From Rhodanobacteraceae bacterium (GTDB lineage: Bacteria > Pseudomonadota > Gammaproteobacteria > Xanthomonadales > Rhodanobacteraceae), in the NCBI GenBank assembly GCA_030167125.1, contig CP126531.1:372001-436000 (forward strand): a DNA stretch of 64,000 nucleotides, written 5' to 3'. Position numbers and translations under genes: made by a program. Numbering within the stretch: the stretch's first letter is position 1; every line of letters begins with the position of its first letter. Of this stretch, positions 45,133 to 53,503 are shown piece after piece. The notes beneath the pieces were generated by a model. The model saw only the letters and a list, made by a program, of their open reading frames with translations. It had not been told where the DNA came from and searched no databases.

Positions 45133-45152
45133 ACGGTGATTCGCATCACCGT
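45133..45152. other. Perfect hairpin between the stress island and the electron-conduit operon
   Basis: ACGGTGAT-TCGC-ATCACCGT, an 8-bp stem, in a 258-base gap (44959-45216) between converging genes. Its core looks like an FNR/CRP palindrome (GTGAT-N4-ATCAC), but no start codon lies near, so terminator or stabiliser is more likely. Nothing else is evident in the gap. Confidence 0.35.
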
Positions 45153-45216
45153 CGCGAAGGTCGGCAAGACGGTGACTTACAGCAACAATTAGATCCCATC
45201 ACGGACCACCTTTCCG

Positions 45217-45900
45217 CTACAGACTCGACACGTATTCGGCGAGCGCTTGCATGTCGGCCGCGCCGAGGTTGCGCGCGACGCCCTGCATCACCTTGTCGTT
45301 GCTGGTCCCGACGCGGGTGCCGTCGCGGTAAGCCTTCAATTGTTCCAGCACGTACGGCGCGTTCTGGCCGGCGAGCACCGGAAACGTCGACCACGCCGGT
45401 TGCGGTGCGGTGCTGGTGAAATCGGGGCGAGGCCCCCGGCCGTCGATGCCGTGGCAGCCCTGGCAGGGCGGGATGCCTTGCGCGGCGTCGCCATCATGGA
45501 ACAGGATTGAACCGCGCGATGATTGCTGCGGCGCGTGCTTGCCGGGCAGCGACGCGAAATGCGCGGCAAGGTTGCGCATGTCCTGGTCGGTCAGCGTTTT
45601 CGCGAGCGGTTGCATCACGGCGTTGTCGCGTGCGCCATCCTTGAAAGCACGCAACTGCACGTAGAGGTAGGTTGCCGATTGTCCGGCGAGGTTGGGGAAT
45701 GTCGGCGCAACCGCGATGCCGTTGCTGCCGTGGCAAGCCGCGCAAACGTCAGCTTTGGCCGCGCCCGCCGCCGCGTCGCCGCGGATCGGTGCTTGCTTGC
45801 GCAGGTCATCGAAGCGCGGACTTGCAGCCAGTGCCACGCCGATGGCCATTACCAGCCATGCAATCGAGGCAACGAGTGCGGCGCGTGTCGTGAAGCTCAC
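45217..45900 (-). CDS. Diheme cytochrome c (c4-like)
   Basis: A 227-aa exported cytochrome: signal segment at residues 8-26, heme sites CAACH (53-57) and CQGCH (146-150), each followed by a cytochrome c fold with M-x-x-x-A (VMQPLAKTLTDQD, KVMQGVARNLGAAD). It would carry periplasmic electrons. GTG start with GAGG eight bases upstream. It is the last gene of the sigma-to-cytochrome unit, 10 bases after the porin gene, so it likely serves the decaheme cytochrome. Confidence 0.88.
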   Translation of the reverse strand: MSFTTRAALVASIAWLVMAIGVALAASPRFDDLRKQAPIRGDAAAGAAKADVCAACHGSNGIAVAPTFPNLAGQSATYLYVQLRAFKDGARDNAVMQPLAKTLTDQDMRNLAAHFASLPGKHAPQQSSRGSILFHDGDAAQGIPPCQGCHGIDGRGPRPDFTSTAPQPAWSTFPVLAGQNAPYVLEQLKAYRDGTRVGTSNDKVMQGVARNLGAADMQALAEYVSSL

Positions 45901-45910
45901 GGCGACATCC

Positions 45911-48493
45911 TCACAGTTTCACGTTGAGCATCACGCCGACCAGGTTGGCGCTGTAATGCGGCTGCGGGCCGAGGTCGGTGTAGATCCGGTGGTCGATCAC
46001 CAGGTTGTCCTGCAACCCGAGGTAGTGCCAATCGGCGAAGCTGCCGGTCTCGAACAGGTCGAACACCCGCATCCCGATCATCCGCGATAAGGCAATGTCG
46101 AAGCCGAGCTGCAGGGTGTTGATGTGGTAGTGGTTGTCCGGGAAGGCATCGCCGACGTCGTCGGCGAACTGTTGCTGCGTGATGGGCAGTGCGCCGGGCG
46201 AGGCGAACACGTAGCCGATCCTGCCGAGTGCGTACGTGTAGGTGTAACTCAAGTCCGCGCGCACGCGTCCGAAATCGTGACGGAGCGTGAGGCCGGCGTT
46301 GTAATCGCGCTCGTGGTCGATGCTCTGCCACTGGTTCGCGAGCGGGAACAACGGTCCGCCCAGCGACGGATCATTGCGGCCCGGCCCGCCGGTGACGTCT
46401 TCGTTGTCGGCGACGTTCGAGAAATTCAGGCTCGAATCGTCGCGTCCCAGGTTGGCGCTCATGCTGGTCAGCGGCGAGGGTTGCCAGTCCCACGACAAGT
46501 CGAAACCGCGGTTGCGCGTGGCTTGCCGGCCGATCGCGGCGCCGTAGTCGTCGCGCGTCGCGTACGCGATGGCCGATAGCGTTGCAGTGTCTCCGATCGG
46601 ATAAATCAGCGTCGCGTGCAGCTTGTGTTCGATGCGGTTGCTCAGGTCGTACTTGCGCATCGCGTCGGTGGTGAACGCGACATTGCCGAGCGGCGGCGTC
46701 ACGAAGCCGGGCAAGCTGGTCGAGTAGAACGGCGCGTAGGGATCGTAGTTGTAGGGTCCGCCGTTGCGGTACGCGAATTCGTAGTCGACGCGCAGCGTGC
46801 CCTTGCCGAGCGCGCGGTCCACCCAACCCAGCTTGATGCGTTGTTCGTTGACCAGTTTGCGCTCGCGGTATTTCGGCTGGTCGCGATCGAAGCTCCAGGT
46901 CACGTTGAAAGTGTTGTTTTCGCTGGCGCGCCAGTCGATGCCCGTGTCGAACACGGTGTCGGTGTAGCCGAACGGAATCGCGCGCACTTGGGTCACGTAA
47001 GACGCGTACAGCGGATTGCGCGGATCGAAGATGCCGATCTGGCCGGGGATGATGCTGCCCTGCGATCCGTTCTCGGCGATGTAGCCGTACTGCCCGGTCA
47101 GCGGATTGAAGGCGAGGTAGTTGGTCTTGTTGTCCTCGCGGTACCAGCGCAGGCCCGCGTGCCAGCCGAGTTTCGGGGAAGGGTGCAGCGTGATCTTCGC
47201 GTCGAGCAGGCCGGTGTCGATGCGTGCGTTCGCGGTCTGCTGCGACAGCGCCGCGGTGGTGTTCCAGTTGGCGCAGTTGAAGGTGTAATCCGCCGACGGC
47301 GAAATGAAGATGCCGCCGGTGCCCGTGCAGGTGACGGGCGGCAGCAGCGGATCGTCCTGGCGCATCGTGCCCCACGCCGCGGCCAGCGAGAGTTGGCCGT
47401 TCCACTTCAGGCTGCGCGAAAGCTCCGCGCGCAGGTTGTGGTAGTCGTTGTCGGGCTCCAGCGAAAACTGGCCCTGATGGATGTTGGCGACTTGCGGCAC
47501 GCCGACGACGTTGGTCAGCGCGAACGGGCTCTGGTAATTCAACGTGTCCTTGTGGTTGCGGAAGAACGAACCCGTGTAGTTCAACTGGAATTGCCAAACC
47601 TCGCCGACGTCGCGCAAACCCGCGTTGACGTCGGTGGTGGTGAAGTCGATCGGGCGCACCGTTTCCAGTGCACCGCCGTTGTCCTGGAGGATATAGTTGA
47701 GATACATCGGGCCGCCCCACAAGCGGTCGCCCGTGCGTTGCTCGTTGACGATCGAGACGTAGCCGGTCCAGTCGCGATAGAAGTTGTCTTCGAAGCTGAG
47801 GCCTTCGCGCCTGCGCGTGAGGCCGATCGTTTGCCGCGGGCGCGTGTTCGCGACGGCTGCTACTTCGGTGGGCGTACTGCCGCCGGGCACCAGCGGCGCC
47901 GGCAGTGTCAGGTTGGTAGTGCCAACGCCGTTCCACAACGGGTAGGCGCTGGTGGTGACGTTGTGTGGAATGTCGCGGTAGAAGGCTTCGATCCTATAGA
48001 CGCCGTATTGCCCGGCGCGCAGGCGGTAGTACTGATCGTCACCGCTCAACCGGCTGCCGCGGAATTCGACGTACTGTCCGGTCTTCGGATTGTCGGCATA
48101 CAGCGCGAACAGGCCGAGCGCGATGCCGTCCTTCCAGCCGGCGTACTGGCGGAAGAATTCGGCCCGGGTATCGCCGCCCACGTGCAGGTAACCGAGTTGC
48201 AAAAAGCCCGAGTACACCCAGTCGCTGTTCTTGTACAGCGGTGAACCCTTGTCGTTGCGTTGCGGTGGATACGGATACAGCACGCCGCTGGGCGTGCGCA
48301 TCATGCCGGCGTGCAGCCACGAGAACCCGCGCGGGTCGGGCCACGCAAGCGGCGCCCAGCCGGTGGGATCGAGCGCGTTGCCATACTGGATGTCGCCCAC
48401 GCGCGCGCTGTCGCTGGAATCGGCCCACGCCGGCGCACCCACGAAAGCTGCGGCAATGGCGATGGCCAGCGATGTGACGAACAGTTTGCGCAT
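45911..48493 (-). CDS. MtrB/PioB-family outer membrane beta-barrel
   Basis: An 860-aa outer-membrane porin that sheaths a multiheme cytochrome and lets electrons cross the outer membrane. Signal peptide (cleavage after AWA, about residue 24), then many amphipathic beta strands with Tyr/Trp-rich turns and a terminal strand ending LVGVMLNVKL. Family-like stretches include GLSFEDNFYRDW and DYNAGLTLRHDF. The CxxC near the N-terminus of Shewanella MtrB is absent, and the greater length is closer to PioB. GGGAG before the ATG. The partner decaheme gene is immediately upstream. Confidence 0.85.
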   Translation of the reverse strand: MRKLFVTSLAIAIAAAFVGAPAWADSSDSARVGDIQYGNALDPTGWAPLAWPDPRGFSWLHAGMMRTPSGVLYPYPPQRNDKGSPLYKNSDWVYSGFLQLGYLHVGGDTRAEFFRQYAGWKDGIALGLFALYADNPKTGQYVEFRGSRLSGDDQYYRLRAGQYGVYRIEAFYRDIPHNVTTSAYPLWNGVGTTNLTLPAPLVPGGSTPTEVAAVANTRPRQTIGLTRRREGLSFEDNFYRDWTGYVSIVNEQRTGDRLWGGPMYLNYILQDNGGALETVRPIDFTTTDVNAGLRDVGEVWQFQLNYTGSFFRNHKDTLNYQSPFALTNVVGVPQVANIHQGQFSLEPDNDYHNLRAELSRSLKWNGQLSLAAAWGTMRQDDPLLPPVTCTGTGGIFISPSADYTFNCANWNTTAALSQQTANARIDTGLLDAKITLHPSPKLGWHAGLRWYREDNKTNYLAFNPLTGQYGYIAENGSQGSIIPGQIGIFDPRNPLYASYVTQVRAIPFGYTDTVFDTGIDWRASENNTFNVTWSFDRDQPKYRERKLVNEQRIKLGWVDRALGKGTLRVDYEFAYRNGGPYNYDPYAPFYSTSLPGFVTPPLGNVAFTTDAMRKYDLSNRIEHKLHATLIYPIGDTATLSAIAYATRDDYGAAIGRQATRNRGFDLSWDWQPSPLTSMSANLGRDDSSLNFSNVADNEDVTGGPGRNDPSLGGPLFPLANQWQSIDHERDYNAGLTLRHDFGRVRADLSYTYTYALGRIGYVFASPGALPITQQQFADDVGDAFPDNHYHINTLQLGFDIALSRMIGMRVFDLFETGSFADWHYLGLQDNLVIDHRIYTDLGPQPHYSANLVGVMLNVKL

Positions 48494-48539
48494 GCACTCT
48501 CCCTATCGCCGCCGCATCAGGGAGCCATCGGCTGTTCTG

Positions 48540-48589
48540 CCCCCTTGAGTCAAGGGGGCTGCCAAGCCGCTGCCGTGCAACGGCTTGGC
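48540..48589. repeat. REP-like double hairpin between the cytochrome and porin genes
   Basis: Two adjacent perfect stems: CCCCCTTGA/TCAAGGGGG (48540-48558) and GCCAAGCCG/CGGCTTGGC (48561-48569 and 48581-48589). They sit in the 158-base gap between the decaheme gene and the porin gene on the minus strand, so within the polycistronic leader of the porin. The look is that of a dispersed intergenic repeat. Confidence 0.55.
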
Positions 48590-48651
48590 GGGGGTTGTGG
48601 AAGGATGGTTCTGCATGGTCAAGGAAAGCAGCACCCCATACGTCGAATGGT

Positions 48652-49884
48652 TCATTTATGGAACCGCGAACCCGAGGGATTGTTGGAGCCGTGGATGTTG
48701 GCGTGGCAGGTCAGACAGGCCCGGCCGATCAGCCGCTCGTCCGGCGCCGGACCGGTTGCAAGCCCAGCCGTCGTCAGCACGTCGTTGGGATGTCCCGTCA
48801 TGATGTGGCACTGCTGGCACAGCATCGGCACCGGCAGCGTGAGCAACGCCTCTTGGTTGGAACCGTGCGGGTCGTGGCAGGCCAGGCAGTCCTCGCGCAC
48901 CGGCGCGTGTTCGAACAGGAACGGTCCGCGTTTCTCGGCGTGGCAGACGTAGCAGGTTTCGTTGACCGTGTCGGTCTTGATGAGGTCCGCCGTCAAGGTG
49001 CCGTGCGGATTGTGGCAATCCACGCAGGACATCTCTCCTTCCGGCAGCGGCATGTGCGAGCGGCGGTTGAACTTGTCGCGGATGTCCATGTGGCAGGCGG
49101 CGCAGACCTGGTTGATCGAGTTGTCGGCCAGAACACCTTCGGCCGACAGCTTCGCCATCGGATTGTGGCAATCGGTGCAGCCGAGCTGGTGCTGCTGGTG
49201 CACCGAGCCGATCCAGTCCTGGCGCGCGCCGCCCTTGTGACATGCGAGACACACGCCGGCCTGTACGTCGATCGGTGTTTTGGAGTCACGGGTGAAGGCG
49301 ATGATCAAGCCCGGTCGCGTTGGATCCTTCGCATGTGCGGAACCCGGCCCGTGACAGGCTTCGCACGCCGCCGCGGCGCCCGTTCCGGCCGCGCCGGCGC
49401 GGAACGCCTGCACGTGCAGCGAGTGCGAGGCCCGCACGTTTTCCAGCGCGTGGCAGGCGACGCAGGATTTCGCGCCGATCGCGACCGCATCGGGCGCCAG
49501 CGGATTCTTCGCGATCGGTGCGCCGTCGAAAGGCGCGGCCGCGCTGTCGTCGAGTAAGGCGTGCGCAGACGGATGCGCATTCGCGTCCGCGTCGGTGCGC
49601 ATGTCGGTGCGCGGCAACATCCGCGCGAAATCCTGGGTGGTCAATGCGCTGGCGGGCAACGCGCCCCCGTGCGGATCGCCATCGTTTGGATTCGCCGCGG
49701 CTTGCGGCGTCATCGCCGGCAGCATGCGGCTGAAATCCTGTTCTGTCAGCGTGCCCGGAGTTGTGGCGGGATGGGTCACTTGCGCATCGGCATGCCGGAC
49801 GGTCAAGAGGGCGCCCGCCACGCCAAGCAACATGAGCAACGCCATGGCCGAATGCAGGCGTACCGTTCGATCAGAAGAAGCCAT
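48652..49884 (-). CDS. Decaheme c-type cytochrome (MtrA/PioA/DmsE family)
   Basis: A 410-aa periplasmic cytochrome with exactly ten CxxCH sites, the first at residues 141-145 and the last (CLTCH) near the C-terminus, spaced in two pentaheme-like halves as in MtrA. Ahead of the hemes lies a roughly 100-residue extension absent from MtrA, containing a duplicated motif LTEQDFSRMLP (46-56) and LTTQDFARMLP (81-91). Signal segment at about 14-34. It would sit inside the porin encoded next and pass electrons across the outer membrane. Overlaps folE2 by 14 bases. Confidence 0.92.
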   Translation of the reverse strand: MASSDRTVRLHSAMALLMLLGVAGALLTVRHADAQVTHPATTPGTLTEQDFSRMLPAMTPQAAANPNDGDPHGGALPASALTTQDFARMLPRTDMRTDADANAHPSAHALLDDSAAAPFDGAPIAKNPLAPDAVAIGAKSCVACHALENVRASHSLHVQAFRAGAAGTGAAAACEACHGPGSAHAKDPTRPGLIIAFTRDSKTPIDVQAGVCLACHKGGARQDWIGSVHQQHQLGCTDCHNPMAKLSAEGVLADNSINQVCAACHMDIRDKFNRRSHMPLPEGEMSCVDCHNPHGTLTADLIKTDTVNETCYVCHAEKRGPFLFEHAPVREDCLACHDPHGSNQEALLTLPVPMLCQQCHIMTGHPNDVLTTAGLATGPAPDERLIGRACLTCHANIHGSNNPSGSRFHK

Positions 49885-50866
49885 GTCCGGAGCCCGGAAA
49901 GTTCCGGCTGACCTGCGCGACGGCGTCGTGCGCGTGCAGGCTTTCCTGGTGTTCGACGCGCAGGTGGAACGCCGCGATGCCTTCGTCGTTGTCGAGCGCG
50001 CGCCGGATGCGGCGCGCCGCGTCCTCGCAGAACATCGGGTTCTCGGCGTTGGCCTGCGCGAAGGCCTGCTCGTCTTCGCGCTTCACGGCGGTCTGCACCG
50101 CGGTGCCGAGCGAGTGCTCGACGCGATCGATCAAGGCGAGCAGGTCCATCGTCGCACCCGGAACGAAGCGCACGCGCACGCGCGCGATGCTGCGCTGCGC
50201 GTGCGGGGTGGCGGCCATGCCACGCGCGCTGCCCAGCCACGCCAACACTGCGGCATGATTTAGCGGTTCGCCTGCGCGGAAATCCGTCGCGAAGCGTTGC
50301 TGAGCCACTTGCCGCGACAGCGCGAGGGAAGCAGGGCAGGTCGAGGAATACACGACTTGCGTTCCGAGCTCCATGTGGAACGCGTCGCCGGTCAGGACGG
50401 CTTCGATGGAAACCGGATAGGCACGCCAGCCGTGGTGCTCGCTGCGCAATGCTTTCCGGCGCACCAGGTACTCGAAGTGGATGCCGATGCGCGCGCAATC
50501 GGCGAGGTCGTGGTGCGAATGCAGGAACGCACGCAGCAACGATTCGAGCGTTGTCGCGTCGACGGCCGCGCTGCCGAGATGCCGGTTCAGCAGCAGGTAC
50601 AGCCGCGACATGTGGATGCCGCGCCGGTCCGCACGCACCAGATTCACGAACGCGTCGACCCGCGCGCGGCAGCGCTGCGGATCGCCGTCGCCGGCATCGA
50701 ACAGGATCGGCATCTCGATGCCCTGCATGCCGACCCAGTCGATCGCATCGCCAGCCGGCGGCAGTGTTTCCGCGGCGACGTCGGGCTTCGGGTGAAGGAG
50801 GTCGCGCAGTTCGTCCCGGGCCGAACTCGTCGCGTCGGGCGCGGTCGGCGCGTCCGCACTAGCCAT
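49871..50866 (-). CDS. folE2: GTP cyclohydrolase IB
   Basis: A 331-aa cytosolic enzyme of the FolE2 (COG1469) family, turning GTP into 7,8-dihydroneopterin triphosphate for folate/pterin synthesis without needing zinc. Family stretches: RRGIHMSRLYLLLN, YSSTCPASLALS (catalytic Cys), TPHAQRS and AVKREDEQAFAQANAENPMFCEDAAR. Overlaps the protease gene by eight bases and the decaheme gene by 14, so it is locked into this operon. Why a pterin enzyme sits with an electron conduit is not evident. Confidence 0.9.
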   Translation of the reverse strand: MASADAPTAPDATSSARDELRDLLHPKPDVAAETLPPAGDAIDWVGMQGIEMPILFDAGDGDPQRCRARVDAFVNLVRADRRGIHMSRLYLLLNRHLGSAAVDATTLESLLRAFLHSHHDLADCARIGIHFEYLVRRKALRSEHHGWRAYPVSIEAVLTGDAFHMELGTQVVYSSTCPASLALSRQVAQQRFATDFRAGEPLNHAAVLAWLGSARGMAATPHAQRSIARVRVRFVPGATMDLLALIDRVEHSLGTAVQTAVKREDEQAFAQANAENPMFCEDAARRIRRALDNDEGIAAFHLRVEHQESLHAHDAVAQVSRNFPGSGHGFF

Positions 50867-52118
50867 GGTTCGATGGCGCCGCACGGCGCAGCGCGGCCAC
50901 CGCGGCGGCCGCGTTCACTTGCAGCACGCCGCCAGCCTTCGTGCTGGTGCGTGTCAGCAGATCATGGATCGCACGCGCATCCAGATCAGGATCGAGTGAC
51001 ACCAGCAACGCGGCGATGCCGCTGACCTGCGCGGCGGCCATGGACGAACCGGACGTGAAGTCGTAACCGCCGTCGGGTTGCGTCGTCAGGATGTCGTCGC
51101 CGGGCGCGTTCAGCACGCCGGGCGGGCTCAGCCCGCTGCCGCTCGCGTTCACCACGATCACGCCCGGCACGTCGGCGGGGAATCCGTCGAGCCTGCCGTC
51201 CGGCGGCAGCGCGGCGATCACGACGTGCCGCTGCAACACGCCTTGCAGCAGCCGAGACAGCAGCGGATCAGATGGGCCGCCCAGGCTGAGGTTCACGATG
51301 CGCGCATTCGTGTCCATCACGGCGGCCAGCGCCTTGGCGAGGGTGAAGGAATTGCAGCGCGCACCATTGGAATCCGATGGATACCAGCACGCCTTGTAGA
51401 TGCTCAGCCGCGCCTTGGGCGCCATGCCGACGATGCCGATGTGGTTGTCGGCGATCGCGCCGATGATGCCGGCAACTTCGGTGCCGTGGTGATCGCGCTC
51501 GAACGCCGCGGCATCGTCATCCACGAGGTTGTGCACGTCGCGGATCTGGCCCTTCAGGTCCGGGTGCTCGAAGTCTGCACCGGTATCGACGATGGCGACA
51601 TCGACGCCCGCGCCTTGGGTTGCGGTTTGTGCGCGGGCTGCGGCGGTCTCGACGAAGCCGCGCTGGAGGTCGACGTAGGGATCGTTGTACTTGCGCGCAT
51701 CCTGCCGGCCGCTTGCGTACACCGAAAAATTCCGCAGCGGCTCCGCAAGCTGCACCCGCTTGTCGCGCGCCAGCGCCGCGAGCAGCGTATCGCGGCTGGT
51801 GCCCGCGGCCGGTTCCAGCACGATGCAATAAACGTCCAGGCTCTTGATGGGCCAACCGACGAGTTCGCGCCAGCGGTAGCTCTGCTGCAGCGTGGCGAGC
51901 AGGGATGCAGCGCGCTGTCCCGCACCGTAATTCCCCGATGGCACATAACCGAGCAAGCTGGAACCCGCATGCGTCGGCGGTGGATCGAGCGGGTTGGCCA
52001 CCGCCAGCACGATGTCGCGTTCGCCATCCATCGAAGCCGCGGCGTTTCCCGTCTGCGCATGCGCGCGCACGCTCCAGGCCAGGCACGCGATGGCGAAGAG
52101 CAGCGCGCCGGCTTTCAT
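50859..52118 (-). CDS. Exported subtilisin-like serine peptidase (S8), oxyanion Asn replaced
   Basis: A 419-aa secreted protease with signal peptide (cleavage after AHA, about residue 21), a propeptide-like domain (about 80-128, ending LARDKRVQLAEP) and an S8 catalytic domain. D178 (IVDTGADF), H211 (HGTEVAG) and S359 (SGSSMAAAQ) form the triad. The usual AAGN motif with the oxyanion-hole Asn reads AALPPDG (302-308), so activity may be reduced or altered. Start is unclear because a short repeat supplies several ATGAAA copies; 52118 gives a clean signal peptide, and 52160 is the in-frame alternative. Confidence 0.82.
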   Translation of the reverse strand: MKAGALLFAIACLAWSVRAHAQTGNAAASMDGERDIVLAVANPLDPPPTHAGSSLLGYVPSGNYGAGQRAASLLATLQQSYRWRELVGWPIKSLDVYCIVLEPAAGTSRDTLLAALARDKRVQLAEPLRNFSVYASGRQDARKYNDPYVDLQRGFVETAAARAQTATQGAGVDVAIVDTGADFEHPDLKGQIRDVHNLVDDDAAAFERDHHGTEVAGIIGAIADNHIGIVGMAPKARLSIYKACWYPSDSNGARCNSFTLAKALAAVMDTNARIVNLSLGGPSDPLLSRLLQGVLQRHVVIAALPPDGRLDGFPADVPGVIVVNASGSGLSPPGVLNAPGDDILTTQPDGGYDFTSGSSMAAAQVSGIAALLVSLDPDLDARAIHDLLTRTSTKAGGVLQVNAAAAVAALRRAAPSNHG

Positions 52119-52200
52119 GGCGCGATTTTTCGTGGCCCGGATTTCATGGCCAGTTTTCATGACCTATTTCATGGCCCGGTTTTCATGGCACGATTTCATA
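52113..52200 (-). repeat. Degenerate 12-15 base tandem repeat carrying repeated ATGAAA
   Basis: On the minus strand ATGAAA (one copy ACGAAA) recurs with first bases at about 52199, 52186, 52172, 52160, 52147, 52133 and 52118, spaced 12-15 bases and mostly preceded by GCC or GTC. The array spans the anti-sigma stop codon and the protease start, placing ATGs in several frames. Confidence 0.6.
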
Positions 52201-52828
52201 GCTTGTCGTCGACGGGCTCCGCCAGGCGGATGTCGCGATCCGCGCGAAGCTTCCGCAATGCAGACGCCGAAGACGAAGCGGACTCCGCCGGCACCACCGC
52301 GTAGGCGCCGGCGTCATTCGGGCCGTCGACCACGCGCAGGCCCAAGTCGTGCAGCAACCTATTCCAGTCGGCCAGCTTCATGCCGGTGGCGGGAATCACG
52401 CGCAGCGCGCCGGCCGGTTCCAGCAGCGCGGGCCGGCTGAGGGTTCGATAATGCGGCGCCTGGTCCGACCACAGCCGCACGCCGAGCGCGCCGATGCCGA
52501 GCGCCTGCAGCACGACCGCGGCGGCCAGCGCCCGCGTCAACCATCCTGATGGCCAGCGCCGGGCCGGCGCCGCTTCGGCTTCGGGCGAATCGATGCGTTC
52601 CAGCAGGCGTTTCAATCCGCGCTCCGCGTCTACGGGCACATCCGTCGGCAGCGACAGGGCGCAACGCAGCCGGCTCTGCTGCGCAAACTCCGCGCTGCAC
52701 GCTTCGCATTGCGCAAGGTGGTGCATCAGCCATTCGCGTTGCCCGGGGGCGGCGGTGGCCTGCAATGCCCACGGCATGATTTCCCACGCGCGTGCACAGT
52801 CCTTGCCGGAATTCATCTCGATCGTCAT
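52196..52828 (-). CDS. Zinc-finger anti-sigma factor with subtilisin-propeptide-like tail
   Basis: A 210-aa single-pass membrane protein: a zf-HC2 anti-sigma site H37-x3-C41-x2-C44 in the cytosolic part, one helix at about 98-118, then a periplasmic domain whose end (LRADRDIRLAEP, 194-205) resembles the propeptide end of the neighbouring S8 protease (LARDKRVQLAEP). ATGA overlap with the sigma gene (52825-52828) marks it as the cognate anti-sigma factor. The resemblance suggests the protease and anti-sigma communicate; this is inference. Confidence 0.82.
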   Translation of the reverse strand: MTIEMNSGKDCARAWEIMPWALQATAAPGQREWLMHHLAQCEACSAEFAQQSRLRCALSLPTDVPVDAERGLKRLLERIDSPEAEAAPARRWPSGWLTRALAAAVVLQALGIGALGVRLWSDQAPHYRTLSRPALLEPAGALRVIPATGMKLADWNRLLHDLGLRVVDGPNDAGAYAVVPAESASSSASALRKLRADRDIRLAEPVDDKL

Positions 52829-53409
52829 GACCTGTTCTCTCGTTGCGCAGATGCATCGCCTGCCAGCACCGGAAGCACGTTGCGCAACTTGATGCGCGCA
52901 TGGAACAAACGTGCCTTCACCGTGCCGACGGGGGCCTGCATGATGGCGGCGACCTCGTCGAGGCTGTTGCCGACGCCGTAAACCAGTTCGACCACGATGC
53001 GCTGGTCCGCGGACAAGTGCTTGAGTCCCTCGCCCAGCCAGTCGCGCAACTCGCGGTCCTCGTCTGGATCGTGCGAGGGACCGTGTCCTTCGCGCAGCGC
53101 GTAATCGTCCACGGGTTCGTCGCCGCGTTGCCGCAGCGCCTTCAGCCCGCAGCGATAGGCGATGCCCATGATCCAGGTGGAAACACGCGAGTCGCCGTGG
53201 AAGCTGTCCGCCTTCCGCCACGCGATCCAGAAGCAATCGTTGACGATCTCCTCGATCAGGTCGGCGCGGCGGGTGAGGCGCGACAGGAAGCGGGTCAGGC
53301 CGCCGTGGTAGGCGCGATACAGCGTCTCCAGCGCCGTGCGGTCGCCCGCCGCCATGCGCTGCAGCAGCATGCGGTCGCGGGCGTCGACATCGCTTGAGGG
53401 TTCATTCAT
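52825..53409 (-). CDS. ECF-type RNA polymerase sigma factor
   Basis: A 194-aa sigma-70 family protein: region 2 (about residues 30-95, RADLIEEIVNDCFWIAWRKADSF then STWIMGIAYRCGLK) and region 4 (about 140-190, LDEVAAIMQAPVGTVKARLFHARIKLRN). It would direct transcription of its own operon when the anti-sigma factor is inactivated. The ATG at 53409 (MNEPSSDVD) is chosen; the frame extends to 53547 but that part is Pro/Ala-rich and unlike sigma factors. No recognisable ECF promoter was found in the 94 bases before it. Confidence 0.88.
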   Translation of the reverse strand: MNEPSSDVDARDRMLLQRMAAGDRTALETLYRAYHGGLTRFLSRLTRRADLIEEIVNDCFWIAWRKADSFHGDSRVSTWIMGIAYRCGLKALRQRGDEPVDDYALREGHGPSHDPDEDRELRDWLGEGLKHLSADQRIVVELVYGVGNSLDEVAAIMQAPVGTVKARLFHARIKLRNVLPVLAGDASAQRENRS

Positions 53410-53503
53410 CGCTGCACGGAAACGGCCAGTCCGCAGGGTGGGTGCCGGTCCGGGGTGTGAAGGTTGCCTGCCAGGGGCGGCGGACTCGCACGGCGCTGCG
53501 GCT

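Noticed and set aside
45133-45152. GTGAT-TCGC-ATCAC palindrome as a thirteenth FNR/CRP site
   Set aside because: No start codon lies downstream on either strand within promoter range; it sits between two converging genes and extends to an 8-bp hairpin, so a 3'-end structure is more likely.
48652-49884. Nitrite or tetrathionate reductase reading of the multiheme cytochrome
   Set aside because: All ten sites are plain CxxCH with MtrA-like spacing and no CxxCK or catalytic extension; the adjacent MtrB-like porin fits a conduit.
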